From an uncultured Mailhella sp. (GTDB lineage: Bacteria > Desulfobacterota > Desulfovibrionia > Desulfovibrionales > Desulfovibrionaceae): a DNA stretch of 57,362 nt. Shown here one piece after another: positions 1 through 7,422 of the stretch (position 1 is the first letter of the stretch; each line of letters opens with the position of its first letter). Location: positions 1 to 57,362 of the forward strand of contig CALUTB010000003.1 in assembly GCA_944323575.1 (NCBI GenBank), given 5' to 3'. Position numbers and translations under genes: made by a program. The notes below the pieces were generated by a model that saw only the letters and a list, made by a program, of their open reading frames with translations, was not told where the DNA came from and ran no database searches.

Positions 1-2
1 GT

Positions 3-89
3 GCCCGGGTGGCGAAACTGGTATACGCAAGGGACTTAAAATCCCTCGTCCGCAAGGACTTGCGGGTTCAAGCCCCGCACCGGGTACCA
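3..89 (+). tRNA. tRNA-Leu (anticodon UAA)
   Basis: A complete cloverleaf with a long variable arm, as expected for a type II tRNA. The anticodon loop reads CTTAAAA between AGGGA and TCCCT, giving anticodon TAA for UUA codons. The T arm is GCGGG/CCCGC, and the discriminator A (86) and CCA (87-89) are encoded. The last acceptor pair is a G-A mismatch. tRNA-Leu genes are common integration sites, and a decayed integrase follows. Confidence 0.95.
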
Positions 90-104
90 AACAGGTAATT
101 TCAG

Positions 105-149
105 AAGGCTCCATGTTCTTTCAGAAGAAACACGGAGCCTTTCTATTTT
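105..149 (+). terminator. Rho-independent terminator after tRNA-Leu
   Basis: AAGGCTCC (105-112) pairs with GGAGCCTT (134-141) and is followed by a T-rich run (TTCTATTTT). It lies 16 bases after the tRNA CCA end and should end the tRNA transcript. Confidence 0.75.
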
Positions 150-266
150 CAATGAGTCAGCTTCATTCAGCCTTTCAGAAGCTTTCATGTCATTTCCTTG
201 AGACCCACGGAGTCATGGGGCACTTTACGGGATATAATTTTGGCCGGATCAACCACACTCTGAGCC

Positions 267-1205
267 TTGCCCATAAAACGATCCTTTCACGGGGTAAAGC
301 AATCAAAGAAGGGAATTGAAAATCATATCTCCTTAAAATTACCGAGTAAGTTGTCAGACGGTGAAGGTTTGTACCTGATGTTTCAGCCGCAGGGCAGCAA
401 AGTCTGGAGATATCGAGTCAGAGCTAATGTAAAGGATACATGGGCAACGCTTGGAAATTACCCCGAGATGTCCCTTGCCGAGGCACGGAAGGAGCGCAAC
501 AGGGTAAAGCGCAAGTGGAGGCCACCGGGTAACTCCGGCGGAGGCCAGAAAGGCGGAAAAGCCGGTAAGGCTACAGACATTCGAAGCCGTTGCCCGCGCT
601 TGGATAAAATATGACGCGCCTCACTGCTCGCCGGAAACCATAGGGAAAAGAGAGGGCGTACTTGCCAATTACCTTATTCCGGCAATAGGTGAGCGCGACA
701 TGGCCGCGTTGAAGAATGCTGACTTGCTGGAAGCCCGCAAGAGTCCATTGATACCCCATAAAACGGGCGATCCCCCAAAAACTTCCGTACCTCGCAGGCG
801 GCGCAATTCATTGGGAAAGTGTTCGACTATGCCTGTTTGAAAGAGATCGTTCCTGACGACAGGTCCCCGGAAGCTCACCTTGTGGAGCTGTTGACGAAGG
901 CTCCGCCGCCGAAACACCGTGCGTGTTTGACCGAACCGGCGGACGTGGGGAAGCTCCTTCGGGGGATCAATATATGGATGAATCGTTGCCAAGTTGTGCA
1001 GGTAGAACTTGCCTTGGCTCTTATGCCGTATGTGTTCCTGCGTGCGTCCGAGTTGACCGGCGACCTATGGAAGGAGGTGGACTTTGACGGCGGTGTTTGG
1101 ACGATATCGGCGGAGAGGATGAAAATGGCAAGGCCGCATATTGTCCCTCTTTCCCGGCAGGCAATGGAGCTGTTGAAAGAGGCTGCCCCATAAGGTATTC
1201 TGGCT
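267..1205 (+). pseudogene. Decayed P4-type tyrosine recombinase (integrase)
   Basis: Remains of a tRNA-targeting phage/island integrase are spread over three reading frames. The part near 330-500 matches the N-terminal DUF4102 arm-binding domain (KLSDGEGLYLM, SLAEARKER). The part near 575-760 reads in another frame as the core-binding domain (TFEAVARAWIKYDAP, YLIPAIGERD). The part at 819-1193 holds the start of the catalytic domain, with the first catalytic Arg (RASELTG) and the ERMKM-RPH-VPLSRQA stretch. The His-x-x-Arg and Tyr part of the active site is missing, and the usual N-terminus is scrambled. A working family member is about 400 residues in one frame, so this copy is dead. Its place beside tRNA-Leu suggests an old island insertion, but I saw no second att copy. 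Confidence 0.85.
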
Positions 1206-1328
1206 GCCCTCCACGAAATTGAGAGCAACGCAGGAACTGATAGTTTCTGCCTGCGGGACGCGAAGCATAGCAAGTTTATGAACAGTTCATTCACCGGGGT
1301 GCGGCTTTCTTCGAGAAGCGGTGCGTGT

Positions 1329-1384
1329 CGAAGAGCCTGTGCTGATCCGGATTTTGGCGGTACAGGAAAAGCCAGAAGAAAGGG
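1329..1384 (+). repeat. 56-bp dispersed repeat, copy 1
   Basis: This stretch aligns without gaps to 3675-3730, with 46 of 56 bases the same by eye. It runs straight into the stem of a terminator-like hairpin (AAGGGAT/ATCCCTT, then CTTTT). One frame reads EEPVLIRILAVQEK in this copy and EEPVPTWILAMQEK in the other, so it may descend from a short coding segment. Confidence 0.7.
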
Positions 1385-1406
1385 ATGAGAAATCCCTTTT
1401 CTTTTA
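1378..1406 (+). terminator. Terminator hairpin after the integrase remnant
   Basis: AAAGGGAT pairs with ATCCCTTT around a short GAGAA-type loop, followed by TCTTTT. It directly follows repeat copy 1. Confidence 0.55.
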
Positions 1407-1492
1407 GTAGCGCAAACTTGGCCTAACACAAAAAATAGAGAATTCGTGAGCACGGTGAAAATGCCAAACTGAGAAATCCACTTTTAGCTTCG

Positions 1493-1520
1493 TTGATTTT
1501 TAACTATTATTACGCATAAT
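1493..1520 (+). promoter_or_regulatory. Candidate promoter of the exporter operon
   Basis: TTGATT (1493-1498), 16 bases, CATAAT (1515-1520), in an AT-rich stretch about 115 bases before the exporter start. The -10 box overlaps a small palindrome (CATAATTATG). Another start nearer the gene, using TATAAC near 1575, is also possible. Confidence 0.4.
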
Positions 1521-1634
1521 TATGTAATTGTTTTTGAAATCTTACAAAACCTTTCTTTTTCTAAGACGATTGTGTATAACTCCGCAAAGGGAAGTGTCTC
1601 AAACCTTTCTAAATTTTTTACTGAGGAGTTGTTT

Positions 1635-3074
1635 ATGTCAACGAAAGCCGCTTTCAACGAAGACAAAGTGGCCCTGCTCTCCGGGCTGTTTATCTTCGTG
1701 CTGGCTTTGGGCAAGCTTATCGGTCTTGATCCGATAGGCTGGACTGTCAAGGTAGGTATGTGGGTAGGTAATCCCCTTGACGGTCTTTCGTCCGCGACAA
1801 AAGGTCTTATGCCCGGCTGGGCCGCATTGATAGCCACCTGGCTTTTCATCACGGCCGTTTTGTCCGTGGGCGTGAAGCTCATGAAAGGTAATGTGAAAAG
1901 ATTCATAGGCTCCTTCACGCTGATCTTTTTCATCGCCGTCGCCTGCTATACCGTAGGCGCCAACGCGTACATCGCCGCCAATCCCACCGAGCTCACCAAG
2001 ATGGGCATTCCGTGGGCCTTGGGCCTCAGCACGGAAGCCGGTCTTATCTGCGCTCTGATCGCAGGTATTCTCATCGGTAACCTTGCCCCCGGATTCACCG
2101 ACAGCGTGCGCGAAGCCTGCCGCCCCGAGCTGTTCGTGAAGATCGCCATCGTTATCCTCGGCGCCGAACTCGGCGTGAAGGCCGCCGACGCTGCCGGTTT
2201 CGCCGGGCATGTCATCTTCCGAGGCCTGTGCGCCATTGTCGAAGCTTACCTGCTTTACTGGGCTGTGGTTTATTACGTTGCCCGTAAGTACTTCAAGTTC
2301 AACAAGGAATGGGCCGCTCCTCTGGCTTCCGGCATTTCCATCTGCGGTGTGTCCGCCGCTATCGCCACGGGTGGTGCCATCCGTGCCAGGCCTGTGGTTC
2401 CGATCATGGTTTCTTCCCTGGTCGTTGTGTTCACCTGCATTGAAATGCTGGTTCTTCCCTTCCTCGCTCAGCATTTCCTGTACACCGAACCCATGGTGGC
2501 CGGCGGCTGGATGGGGCTGGCTGTTAAGTCCGATGGCGGCGCCATCGCTTCCGGTGCCATCACCGAAGCTCTGATTCTCGCCAAGGTCGCCGGTCTCGGC
2601 ACGCAGTACGAACCCGGCTGGATCGTGATGGTTACCACCACTGTCAAGATCTTCATCGACATGTTCATCGGTGTGTGGGCTCTCGTGCTCGCCTACGTCT
2701 GGACCGCCAAGTTCGACAAGACCAACGGTGAACGTACCATGAGCTGGGGCGACGTGATGGATCGTTTCCCCCGTTTCGTTCTCGGCTACCTCGGCACCTT
2801 CGCTATCCTGCTTATCATGTGCCTCTCTTCCGATGAGCTGCACAAGATGGGCGGTGCCATGTCCGGTGCCATCAACGGGTTCCGCACCCTGTTCTTCCTG
2901 CTTACCTTCTTCAGCATCGGTATGGTTTCAAATTTCCGTAAGCTTAAGGAGGAAGGTATCGGCCGTCTTGCCGTTGTGTACATCGTGTGCCTGTTCGGCT
3001 TCATCATCTGGGTTGGTCTGTTTATTTCCTACGCTTTCTTCCACGGCATGACCCCGCCCGTGGTCGGCGCCTAA
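1635..3074 (+). CDS. YeiH/UPF0324-family membrane transporter (putative sulfate exporter)
   Basis: An inner-membrane protein of 479 residues with about ten to twelve hydrophobic segments. The core blocks NLAPGFTDSV, VILGAELGVK, ASGISICGVSAAIATGGAI and VKSDGGAIASGAI match the YeiH (UPF0324, 'putative sulfate exporter') family. That family name is a database label; the substrate is not established. At about 480 residues it is longer than E. coli YeiH (about 350), with extra segments at the N-terminus and between the core blocks. The start at 1635 is preceded by GAGGAG at 7-8 bases; an upstream in-frame ATG at 1572 lacks such a site. A 53-residue membrane protein follows 24 bases downstream and probably shares the transcript. 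Unlike the broken genes on both sides, this gene is intact. Confidence 0.85.
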   Translation: MSTKAAFNEDKVALLSGLFIFVLALGKLIGLDPIGWTVKVGMWVGNPLDGLSSATKGLMPGWAALIATWLFITAVLSVGVKLMKGNVKRFIGSFTLIFFIAVACYTVGANAYIAANPTELTKMGIPWALGLSTEAGLICALIAGILIGNLAPGFTDSVREACRPELFVKIAIVILGAELGVKAADAAGFAGHVIFRGLCAIVEAYLLYWAVVYYVARKYFKFNKEWAAPLASGISICGVSAAIATGGAIRARPVVPIMVSSLVVVFTCIEMLVLPFLAQHFLYTEPMVAGGWMGLAVKSDGGAIASGAITEALILAKVAGLGTQYEPGWIVMVTTTVKIFIDMFIGVWALVLAYVWTAKFDKTNGERTMSWGDVMDRFPRFVLGYLGTFAILLIMCLSSDELHKMGGAMSGAINGFRTLFFLLTFFSIGMVSNFRKLKEEGIGRLAVVYIVCLFGFIIWVGLFISYAFFHGMTPPVVGA

Positions 3075-3098
3075 TCTGTTTCCCATAAGGAGCATTAA

Positions 3099-3260
3099 AT
3101 GGAAGATAAAGAAGTCAAGCTCCATGAAGAGATCAAGAACATGGAGTATGAGCCCTTGGATGAAACCGAACTCAAGCTCATTCACTGGAGCTGGGGACTC
3201 GGCATCGGTCTGCTCGTTGTTCTGTTCCTCATCAGCAAGTTTGTGATGACCACGCACTAA
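3099..3260 (+). CDS. 53-residue single-span membrane protein, possible exporter accessory subunit
   Basis: A charged N-terminal half (residues 1-30, many Glu and Lys) is followed by one hydrophobic helix (about residues 34-50, WGLGIGLLVVLFLISKF) and a short tail ending in TTH. It starts 24 bases after the exporter stop with a good AAGGAG site and ends just before a strong terminator, so it is the last gene of that operon. I do not recognise a family. Size, topology and position fit a small regulatory or stabilising subunit of the transporter, which is an inference from context only. It would be missed by gene callers with a length cut-off. Confidence 0.75.
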   Translation: MEDKEVKLHEEIKNMEYEPLDETELKLIHWSWGLGIGLLVVLFLISKFVMTTH

Positions 3261-3286
3261 ACCGTTTGCTGAACGAATGATATGCG

Positions 3287-3324
3287 GTGCCGGAAAGAGA
3301 CTTTTCTCTTTCCGGCACTTGTTT
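3287..3324 (+). terminator. Terminator of the exporter operon
   Basis: A perfect 13-bp stem, GTGCCGGAAAGAG (3287-3299) with CTCTTTCCGGCAC (3306-3318), followed by TTGTTT. It lies 27 bases after the micro-protein stop and just before the next small gene. Confidence 0.8.
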
Positions 3325-3337
3325 GGAGAGAGTGAAA

Positions 3338-3580
3338 ATGCCGCGTTATCATTTGCGCTATCTTAAGGGGCCGAATTATACGCTCAATCTGGAGTACGAC
3401 GCCATTGTCGAGGCTCCTTCCTTTGAGGCGGCTTTGCGCCCCCATACCGACTGGCCCATTACGGAAAGCTATGACCACGCTACGGCCACGGCCTGGAATC
3501 CCGGCACCTGCATGTATTATCAGGAAATGTGGGAAGCCGCGTTGCTGCCCGATGAGCCGAAGGCTGCCGCCGAGTCCTGA
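3338..3580 (+). CDS. Hypothetical protein, 80 residues
   Basis: A small soluble protein that opens MPRYHLRYLKGPNYTLNLEY and ends in an acidic tail (PDEPKAAAES). The start at 3338 follows GGAGAGAG at a good distance; an in-frame ATG at 3287 lies inside the preceding terminator stem and is unlikely. No signal peptide, membrane segment or known motif was seen. It is aromatic-rich (three Trp, several Tyr), which suggests a folded domain. Because a terminator sits between it and the exporter operon, it either has its own promoter or depends on read-through. The function is unknown. Confidence 0.6.
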   Translation: MPRYHLRYLKGPNYTLNLEYDAIVEAPSFEAALRPHTDWPITESYDHATATAWNPGTCMYYQEMWEAALLPDEPKAAAES

Positions 3581-3674
3581 TAAGGATTGCCGAAAGTTTT
3601 CCCGGATAGTTGAAAGGCGGTTTGACGGGAGCGACGGTTCTAACAGTTCGATGAGTCGGAAGGATTTTGCGTGG

Positions 3675-3730
3675 CGAAGAGCCGGTTCCGACTTGGATTT
3701 TGGCGATGCAGGAAAAGCTAAAAGAAAGGG
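3675..3730 (+). repeat. 56-bp dispersed repeat, copy 2
   Basis: Gap-free match to 1329-1384 (about 82 percent by eye). It again leads directly into a terminator hairpin, but the hairpin stem has a different sequence from that of copy 1, so the shared part is the lead-in rather than the terminator. Confidence 0.7.
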
Positions 3731-3936
3731 GCCTTCCGGCCCCTTTCTTGCTTAATTCGTTTTTGTTTCAAGGCAAGTCCAATGAGACGTCCTGTCTGAT
3801 CCGCCAGAAACAGAGGAATGTTCAACACATCGTCATCCAGTTTCAGATTATCCAGGGAAAACCGTATCCTGAGTTTGACCTTGTCCGGGAACATCTCCTT
3901 GATTTTTTTGAGACTCTTGCTGGTTGCGTTGGCCAT
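3718..3936 (-). CDS. Possible small hypothetical protein, 72 residues
   Basis: A minus-strand frame opening MANATSKSLKKIKEMFPDK, with an AGGA-like site before the ATG. Against it: the last dozen codons are the stem of the terminator at 3719-3752, and the ATG lies inside the run-on of a broken TnpB frame. It may be an insertion-element remnant. I do not recognise the family. Confidence 0.3.
   Translation of the reverse strand: MANATSKSLKKIKEMFPDKVKLRIRFSLDNLKLDDDVLNIPLFLADQTGRLIGLALKQKRIKQERGRKAPFF
3719..3752 (+). terminator. Strong terminator hairpin
   Basis: AAAGAAAGGGGCC pairs with GGCCCCTTTCTT around TTCC, with a T-rich 3' flank on either strand. It may serve transcripts from both sides. 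Confidence 0.7.
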
Positions 3937-3945
3937 GGCATCCTA

Positions 3946-4098
3946 TTCTGGAACCGTGTGCTTCGTAGTTTTCCTTCTCAAGAGCAAGCGCTTTATTCCA
4001 AACGAAACGGAAGCACCCAGCAAATCTCCTCATGAGGCTCTCCTGTGATGCTTTCGTCTTCAGTTGGAACTTATACGCTGTAGTCTTTTCATGAAAAC
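3946..4098 (-). pseudogene. TnpB/OrfB-type (IS200/IS605) N-terminal fragment
   Basis: About 45 codons match the N-terminal helix-turn-helix region of IS200/IS605-family TnpB (AYKFQLKTKASQESL, then FAGCFRFVWNKALALEKENYE). The nearest upstream ATG is out of frame with it, and after about 50 residues the family resemblance stops. The RuvC nuclease core and zinc finger are absent. The protein is therefore not functional. It marks a former IS605-type insertion in this decayed stretch. Confidence 0.7.
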
Positions 4099-4146
4099 AT
4101 CGTACGATCTTTCTCAGGAAATTAAAAGAGGAAATTCCAGTCAAGG

Positions 4147-4190
4147 CGCGCCTTAAATTCTCCCCCTGAAGGGAGAGTTTTTACGGCGCG
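4147..4190. other. Nested hairpin, possible end of an IS605-type element
   Basis: CGCGCC (4147-4152) pairs with GGCGCG (4185-4190), enclosing a second hairpin, CTCCC (4060-range of the arm at 4160-4164) with GGGAG (4171-4175). It lies about 50 bases upstream of the TnpB fragment's start, where the subterminal hairpin of an IS200/IS605 end would be expected. The inner hairpin followed by AGTTTTT could instead be a simple terminator. Confidence 0.35.
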
Positions 4191-4197
4191 TTGGATA

Positions 4198-4460
4198 ATA
4201 CCGTTTATTGAATTCCGTAAGAATCCATGTTGTTCCGACCTGACTAACGCCTTTCAAAATGAGAGGCTTGCGATAGGAGGACTGTTTTCAGGCCAGAAGT
4301 TTTTTTTTGGAATCAAGCGTTCCATAGAAGGCCTCTCACATTTTTATTGATGAGCAGGTGTGCATATGACATACATTTTAATCAAATTTTTGTGTCACTC
4401 AAGCGTGGCCATAATAAAAAGAAAGGGCCGCAAGACCCCTCGAAGAATCGTTGTAGGATG
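4198..4460. other. Intergenic stretch without a supported gene
   Basis: AT-rich sequence between the element remnant and the AbrB-like pseudogene. The only structure seen is a weak hairpin with a T-rich flank on the minus strand near 4420-4445 (GGGG...CCC, then TTTCTTTTTATT), which could have ended the AbrB-like transcript. No convincing gene was found. Confidence 0.4.
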
Positions 4461-4461
4461 C

Positions 4462-5080
4462 TCACTTGTGGAAAAAGAACTTCATGAGCCGGCAGAACAC
4501 AGGCGCCATGAGAATGACCACATACAGGCGTATCATCTGGAAAGCCATGATCTGAGGAAGGTGCTCAGTCGCGTCGGCAAGTCCGGTGATCGCGTTCAAA
4601 CCTTCGGGGGACGTGGAGAGAATGGAGTTTGTCACGTCCATGTCCGGAATATGTGGCACACCACAAAGGCGACTCCGAGCCCCGCAAGGAGAAGAATGAC
4701 GGTGCTCAGAACCATGACGGGGACTGGCCTTTGAATTCTGGGAGAGTGTCAAGCGACGGCATGGAGCCTACGCAGATACCTATGGCGAGCTGCGCGCCTT
4801 TGTAGAACAGGTCCGGCATTTGCATATTCGTGAGCGCAAGAAGCTTGACGGTCATGCTGCCGACAACGGCTCCGAGCATATAGCCTCCAGGAATATCCAG
4901 ATACTTGAAAAAACAACCGCCCGCGATGCCGTTGACAATGAGCATGGTGATCTGAGGCTGCTTGGGCTTTGTCATACAAGTCTCGTACAACAGCATTCTC
5001 AGAGAAATGAAGGACGTGGAAATACCGGTACCGACGGCTGCGGGCTTCGCCATGTACTTGATGTATGTACGCTTGCGCAT
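4462..5080 (-). pseudogene. AbrB-family membrane protein (PF05145-like), frameshifted
   Basis: Three frames together spell one AbrB_dup-type membrane domain. The N-terminal part (about 4740-4970) reads GIAGGCFFKYLDIPGGYMLGAVVG and continues to YKGAQLAIGICVGSM (both quoted in part). A frame change near 4725-4735 is needed to read VPVMVLSTVILLLAGLGVAF, and another near 4645 to reach the typical C-terminus LSTSPEGLNAI and QMIRLYVVILMAPV. Repaired, it would be about 165 residues, one domain of a family that often has two in tandem. The family is named after a supposed regulator but is a membrane protein of unclear function. The two frameshifts make it non-functional unless they are sequencing errors. 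Confidence 0.75.
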
Positions 5081-5229
5081 GAATATGGTGGCAACTTTCT
5101 TGGATATTTTTCTAATGGCTATGTTCTTCCATTCATAATCTTATAACAAAAAAGCTAAGGTCGTTTTTGATTAAATGTTACACGAATATTACAAATTTAA
5201 ATTTACTAAGTATAAAGCGTATTTTTTTG
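5081..5229. other. AT-rich spacer
   Basis: AT-rich sequence between the AbrB-like remnant and the candidate small RNA. It holds no gene that I can support. Confidence 0.4.
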
Positions 5230-5259
5230 TTGACCTAAAAATCACATTCAGGTTATAGT
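5230..5259 (+). promoter_or_regulatory. Promoter of the candidate small RNA
   Basis: TTGACC (5230-5235), 18 bases, TATAGT (5254-5259). A close match to the housekeeping consensus in otherwise AT-rich sequence. Transcription would start near 5266. No open reading frame with a ribosome site follows before the terminator at 5440-5479. Confidence 0.6.
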
Positions 5260-5265
5260 TAACAC

Positions 5266-5479
5266 AACCTACCTGGTTAGTGGAAGAACAGAATAAAAGA
5301 AGCCTACGGAAAGAGGAGAGTTTATTCCGTAGGCTTGCAGGGGACACAGACATGTTGATTGGCTGTTCAGCATGCCCGGTTACTAATTGAGTACACCTAT
5401 GCTTTAGCGTCGTCAACAGTCTCTTAATTCGTTCTTCCAAAGGCGTGCCTTCCACTTCCCGAGGCACGCCTTCTTTTTG
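5266..5479 (+). ncRNA. Candidate structured small RNA, about 213 nt
   Basis: A promoter and an intrinsic terminator enclose about 213 bases with several pairings and no credible protein. GGAAGAAC (near 5282) can pair with GTTCTTCC (near 5431), closing the whole molecule. Inside, AAGCCTACGGAA pairs with TTCCGTAGGCTT (5300-5339, 12 bp), and CATGTTGA with TCAGCATG (near 5351-5374). The end is a strong terminator: AAGGCGTGCCT (5440-5450) with AGGCACGCCTT (5462-5472), then CTTTTTG. The closing stem and size are reminiscent of 6S RNA, but I cannot assign it. Hallmarks of tmRNA, SRP RNA and RNase P RNA were not found. Confidence 0.5.
5440..5479 (+). terminator. Terminator of the candidate small RNA
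   Basis: An 11-bp stem, AAGGCGTGCCT with AGGCACGCCTT, followed by CTTTTTG. Confidence 0.75.
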
Positions 5480-5927
5480 TGGTCGACATCTTCTTGATCT
5501 TCTTGCCGGGAAAAAGGTGCTAAAATAGGGGTAGCGTTCCGATTTATGGGGTGCAGCTTTTTATAACAAGAAATAACCAATAAAATAAAATGGATATTGA
5601 AACTCTTTATCCGCACCGTTGGCGTATGCGGTAGTGAAATGTCGTTTACGTCAATACTTTTTTAATTTTCTGTTGTAATCGGCAGTAGTCTAGTGGTCTT
5701 GCATCATATAAAAACTTGATATGGATGAAAATATAAAACAAGATATTGTTTTTACTTGTGTTGTATAACTATATCATGTTCTTTTTTTATGTATGTAAAT
5801 CATTGATTTACAATTTATATATAAATGTAAAATACTGTTATATGCATAGCATATATGTTTACTATGGTTTGAATATGGAAAAGTCACCAGATGCGATGTT
5901 TGCGGAAAAACTTTTGGCTCAAACGGA
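5480..5927. other. AT-rich intergenic stretch
   Basis: About 450 bases without a supportable gene. Bases 5640-5870 are strikingly AT-rich compared with the GC-rich genes around them and contain many TATA-like runs. The one long frame here has an implausible Tyr/Phe-rich start and runs through the next terminator, so I do not call it. Confidence 0.5.
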
Positions 5928-5972
5928 TGAAAGGCAAAGGGGCGCCGACCTGAGAATTCAGATTGGCGCCCC
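5928..5972 (-). terminator. Terminator of the ACT-DUF711 operon
   Basis: GGGGCGCC (5939-5946) pairs with GGCGCCCC (5965-5972). On the minus strand it is followed by TTTGCCTTTC. It lies 60 bases after the DUF711 stop. Confidence 0.65.
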
Positions 5973-6031
5973 TGCTGTACGGATGAAAGATCAGCGGCTG
6001 CGGATGTTCATATCCGTTTTCCGGCAATGGG

Positions 6032-7402
6032 TCAGTTCTTCAGACTGTGAATGGGCGCAGGGATGCGGCCGCCGAGGTTGATGAAGGCGGAAGCGTCGCC
6101 GGTATTGACGGGAATGATCTTGGCCTGACCGAGAAGGCCACCGAAGATGGCGGTTTCTCCCACGCCCTTGCCGGGGACGGGGATGATGCGTACGGCGGTA
6201 GTTTTCGTGTTGATCATGCCGATGGCCATTTCATCGGCAATGAGTCCGGAAATGGTTGTGGCCGGGGTGTCGCCGGGGATGGCGATCATGTCGAGACCGA
6301 CGGAGCAGACGCTGGTCATGGCTTCCAGTTTTTCCATGGTGAGCGCACCGCTGTTGGCTGCGGCCTCGATGCTGGAGTCTTCGGACACGGGGATGAAGGC
6401 GCCGGAAAGGCCGCCTACGTGGGAGGATGCAAAAACGCCGCCTTTCTTCACGGCGTCGTTGAGCATGGCGAGCACGGCGGTGGAACCGGGGGCGCCGATG
6501 GAGGAAAGACCGACGCTCTGGAAGATTTCACCCACGGAGTCGCCGACGGCGGGAGTCGGAGCCAGAGAAAGGTCGGCCACGCCGAAGGGCAGATGCATGC
6601 GTCCGGCCACTTCCTTGCCGATGAGCTCACCTACGCGGGTGACCTTGTAGGCCGTGGACTTGATGACTTCGGCCACGTCGCTGAGAGTCAGGCTTTCATG
6701 GGTTTCCTTGGCTCTGTCGATGGCCTTTTTCACCACACCCGGACCGGAAACGCCCACATTGATGACCACGTCCGGCTCGCCTATGCCGAGATAGGCTCCG
6801 GCCATGAAGGGCACGTCCTGAGGAATGTTGGCGAAAACCACGAGCTTGGCACAACCTATGCCGTCGCGATCACTGGTGGCGTCGGCGACTTTGAGAATCT
6901 GACGCCCCATGAGTGCCACGGCATCCATGTTGATACCGGCCTTGGAGGATGCGACGTTGATGGAGGAGCAGACACGATCCGTGGTGGCGAGCGCTTCCGG
7001 CAGGGCGTCGATGAGGGCTCGGTCGCCGGGCGTCATGCCTTTTTCCACAAGAGCGCCGAAACCGCCGAGAAAATCTACGCCGGCTTCCTTGGCTGCTTCG
7101 TCGAGCATCTGACAGGCTCGGACCATTTGATCGGCACTGAATCCTGCGCCGACGACGGCCATGGGGCTGATGCTGATGCGTTTGTTCACCACGGGAATAC
7201 CGTAGCGGGCGCCGACTTCATTGCAGTGTTCCACGAGATGAGCGGCATATTTGGCTATTTTTGCGCGGACCTTGTAGGAGAAGACGTCAAAGTCGTGACT
7301 GGCGCAATCGAAGAGACTGATGCCGAGAGTGACGGTGCGAACATCGAGATGTTCGTTGCGGAGCATGTTGATGGTGCTGAGCACTTCGCGTTCAGTAAGC
7401 AT
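6032..7402 (-). CDS. DUF711 / UPF0210 (PFL family) protein
   Basis: A 456-residue cytosolic protein, the usual length for UPF0210 (DUF711, also named 'PFL family protein' from a remote fold likeness to pyruvate formate-lyase). Recognisable blocks are [57 protein letters not shown], and the C-terminal [17 protein letters not shown] with [16 protein letters not shown]. The start at 7402 follows AGGA at 7 bases. The gene lies 20 bases after a double-ACT protein. In many bacteria UPF0210 is paired with a single-ACT protein (UPF0237), so the pairing is conserved in kind. The reaction is unknown; the ACT partner suggests control by a small molecule, perhaps an amino acid. Confidence 0.9.
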   Translation of the reverse strand: MLTEREVLSTINMLRNEHLDVRTVTLGISLFDCASHDFDVFSYKVRAKIAKYAAHLVEHCNEVGARYGIPVVNKRISISPMAVVGAGFSADQMVRACQMLDEAAKEAGVDFLGGFGALVEKGMTPGDRALIDALPEALATTDRVCSSINVASSKAGINMDAVALMGRQILKVADATSDRDGIGCAKLVVFANIPQDVPFMAGAYLGIGEPDVVINVGVSGPGVVKKAIDRAKETHESLTLSDVAEVIKSTAYKVTRVGELIGKEVAGRMHLPFGVADLSLAPTPAVGDSVGEIFQSVGLSSIGAPGSTAVLAMLNDAVKKGGVFASSHVGGLSGAFIPVSEDSSIEAAANSGALTMEKLEAMTSVCSVGLDMIAIPGDTPATTISGLIADEMAIGMINTKTTAVRIIPVPGKGVGETAIFGGLLGQAKIIPVNTGDASAFINLGGRIPAPIHSLKN

Positions 7403-7422
7403 GGGGCTGTCCTGTGATGCGG

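Noticed and set aside
1638..2843. A 401-codon minus-strand frame opposite the exporter
   Set aside because: It is the shadow of a GC-rich gene: Gly/His/Asp-rich, no family likeness, no ribosome site.
5266..5479. Assignment of the candidate small RNA as tmRNA, SRP RNA or RNase P RNA
   Set aside because: No tRNA-like ends with CCA, no GGTCAGG/GGAAGCAG SRP core and far too short for RNase P. 6S RNA remains possible but unproven.
5746..6081. A 111-codon plus-strand frame in the AT-rich stretch
   Set aside because: It starts in AT-rich noise, crosses the operon terminator at 5939-5972 and ends inside DUF711.
6047..7417. A 456-codon plus-strand frame opposite DUF711
   Set aside because: It mirrors the DUF711 gene and has the Gly/Asp/His-rich composition typical of antisense frames.
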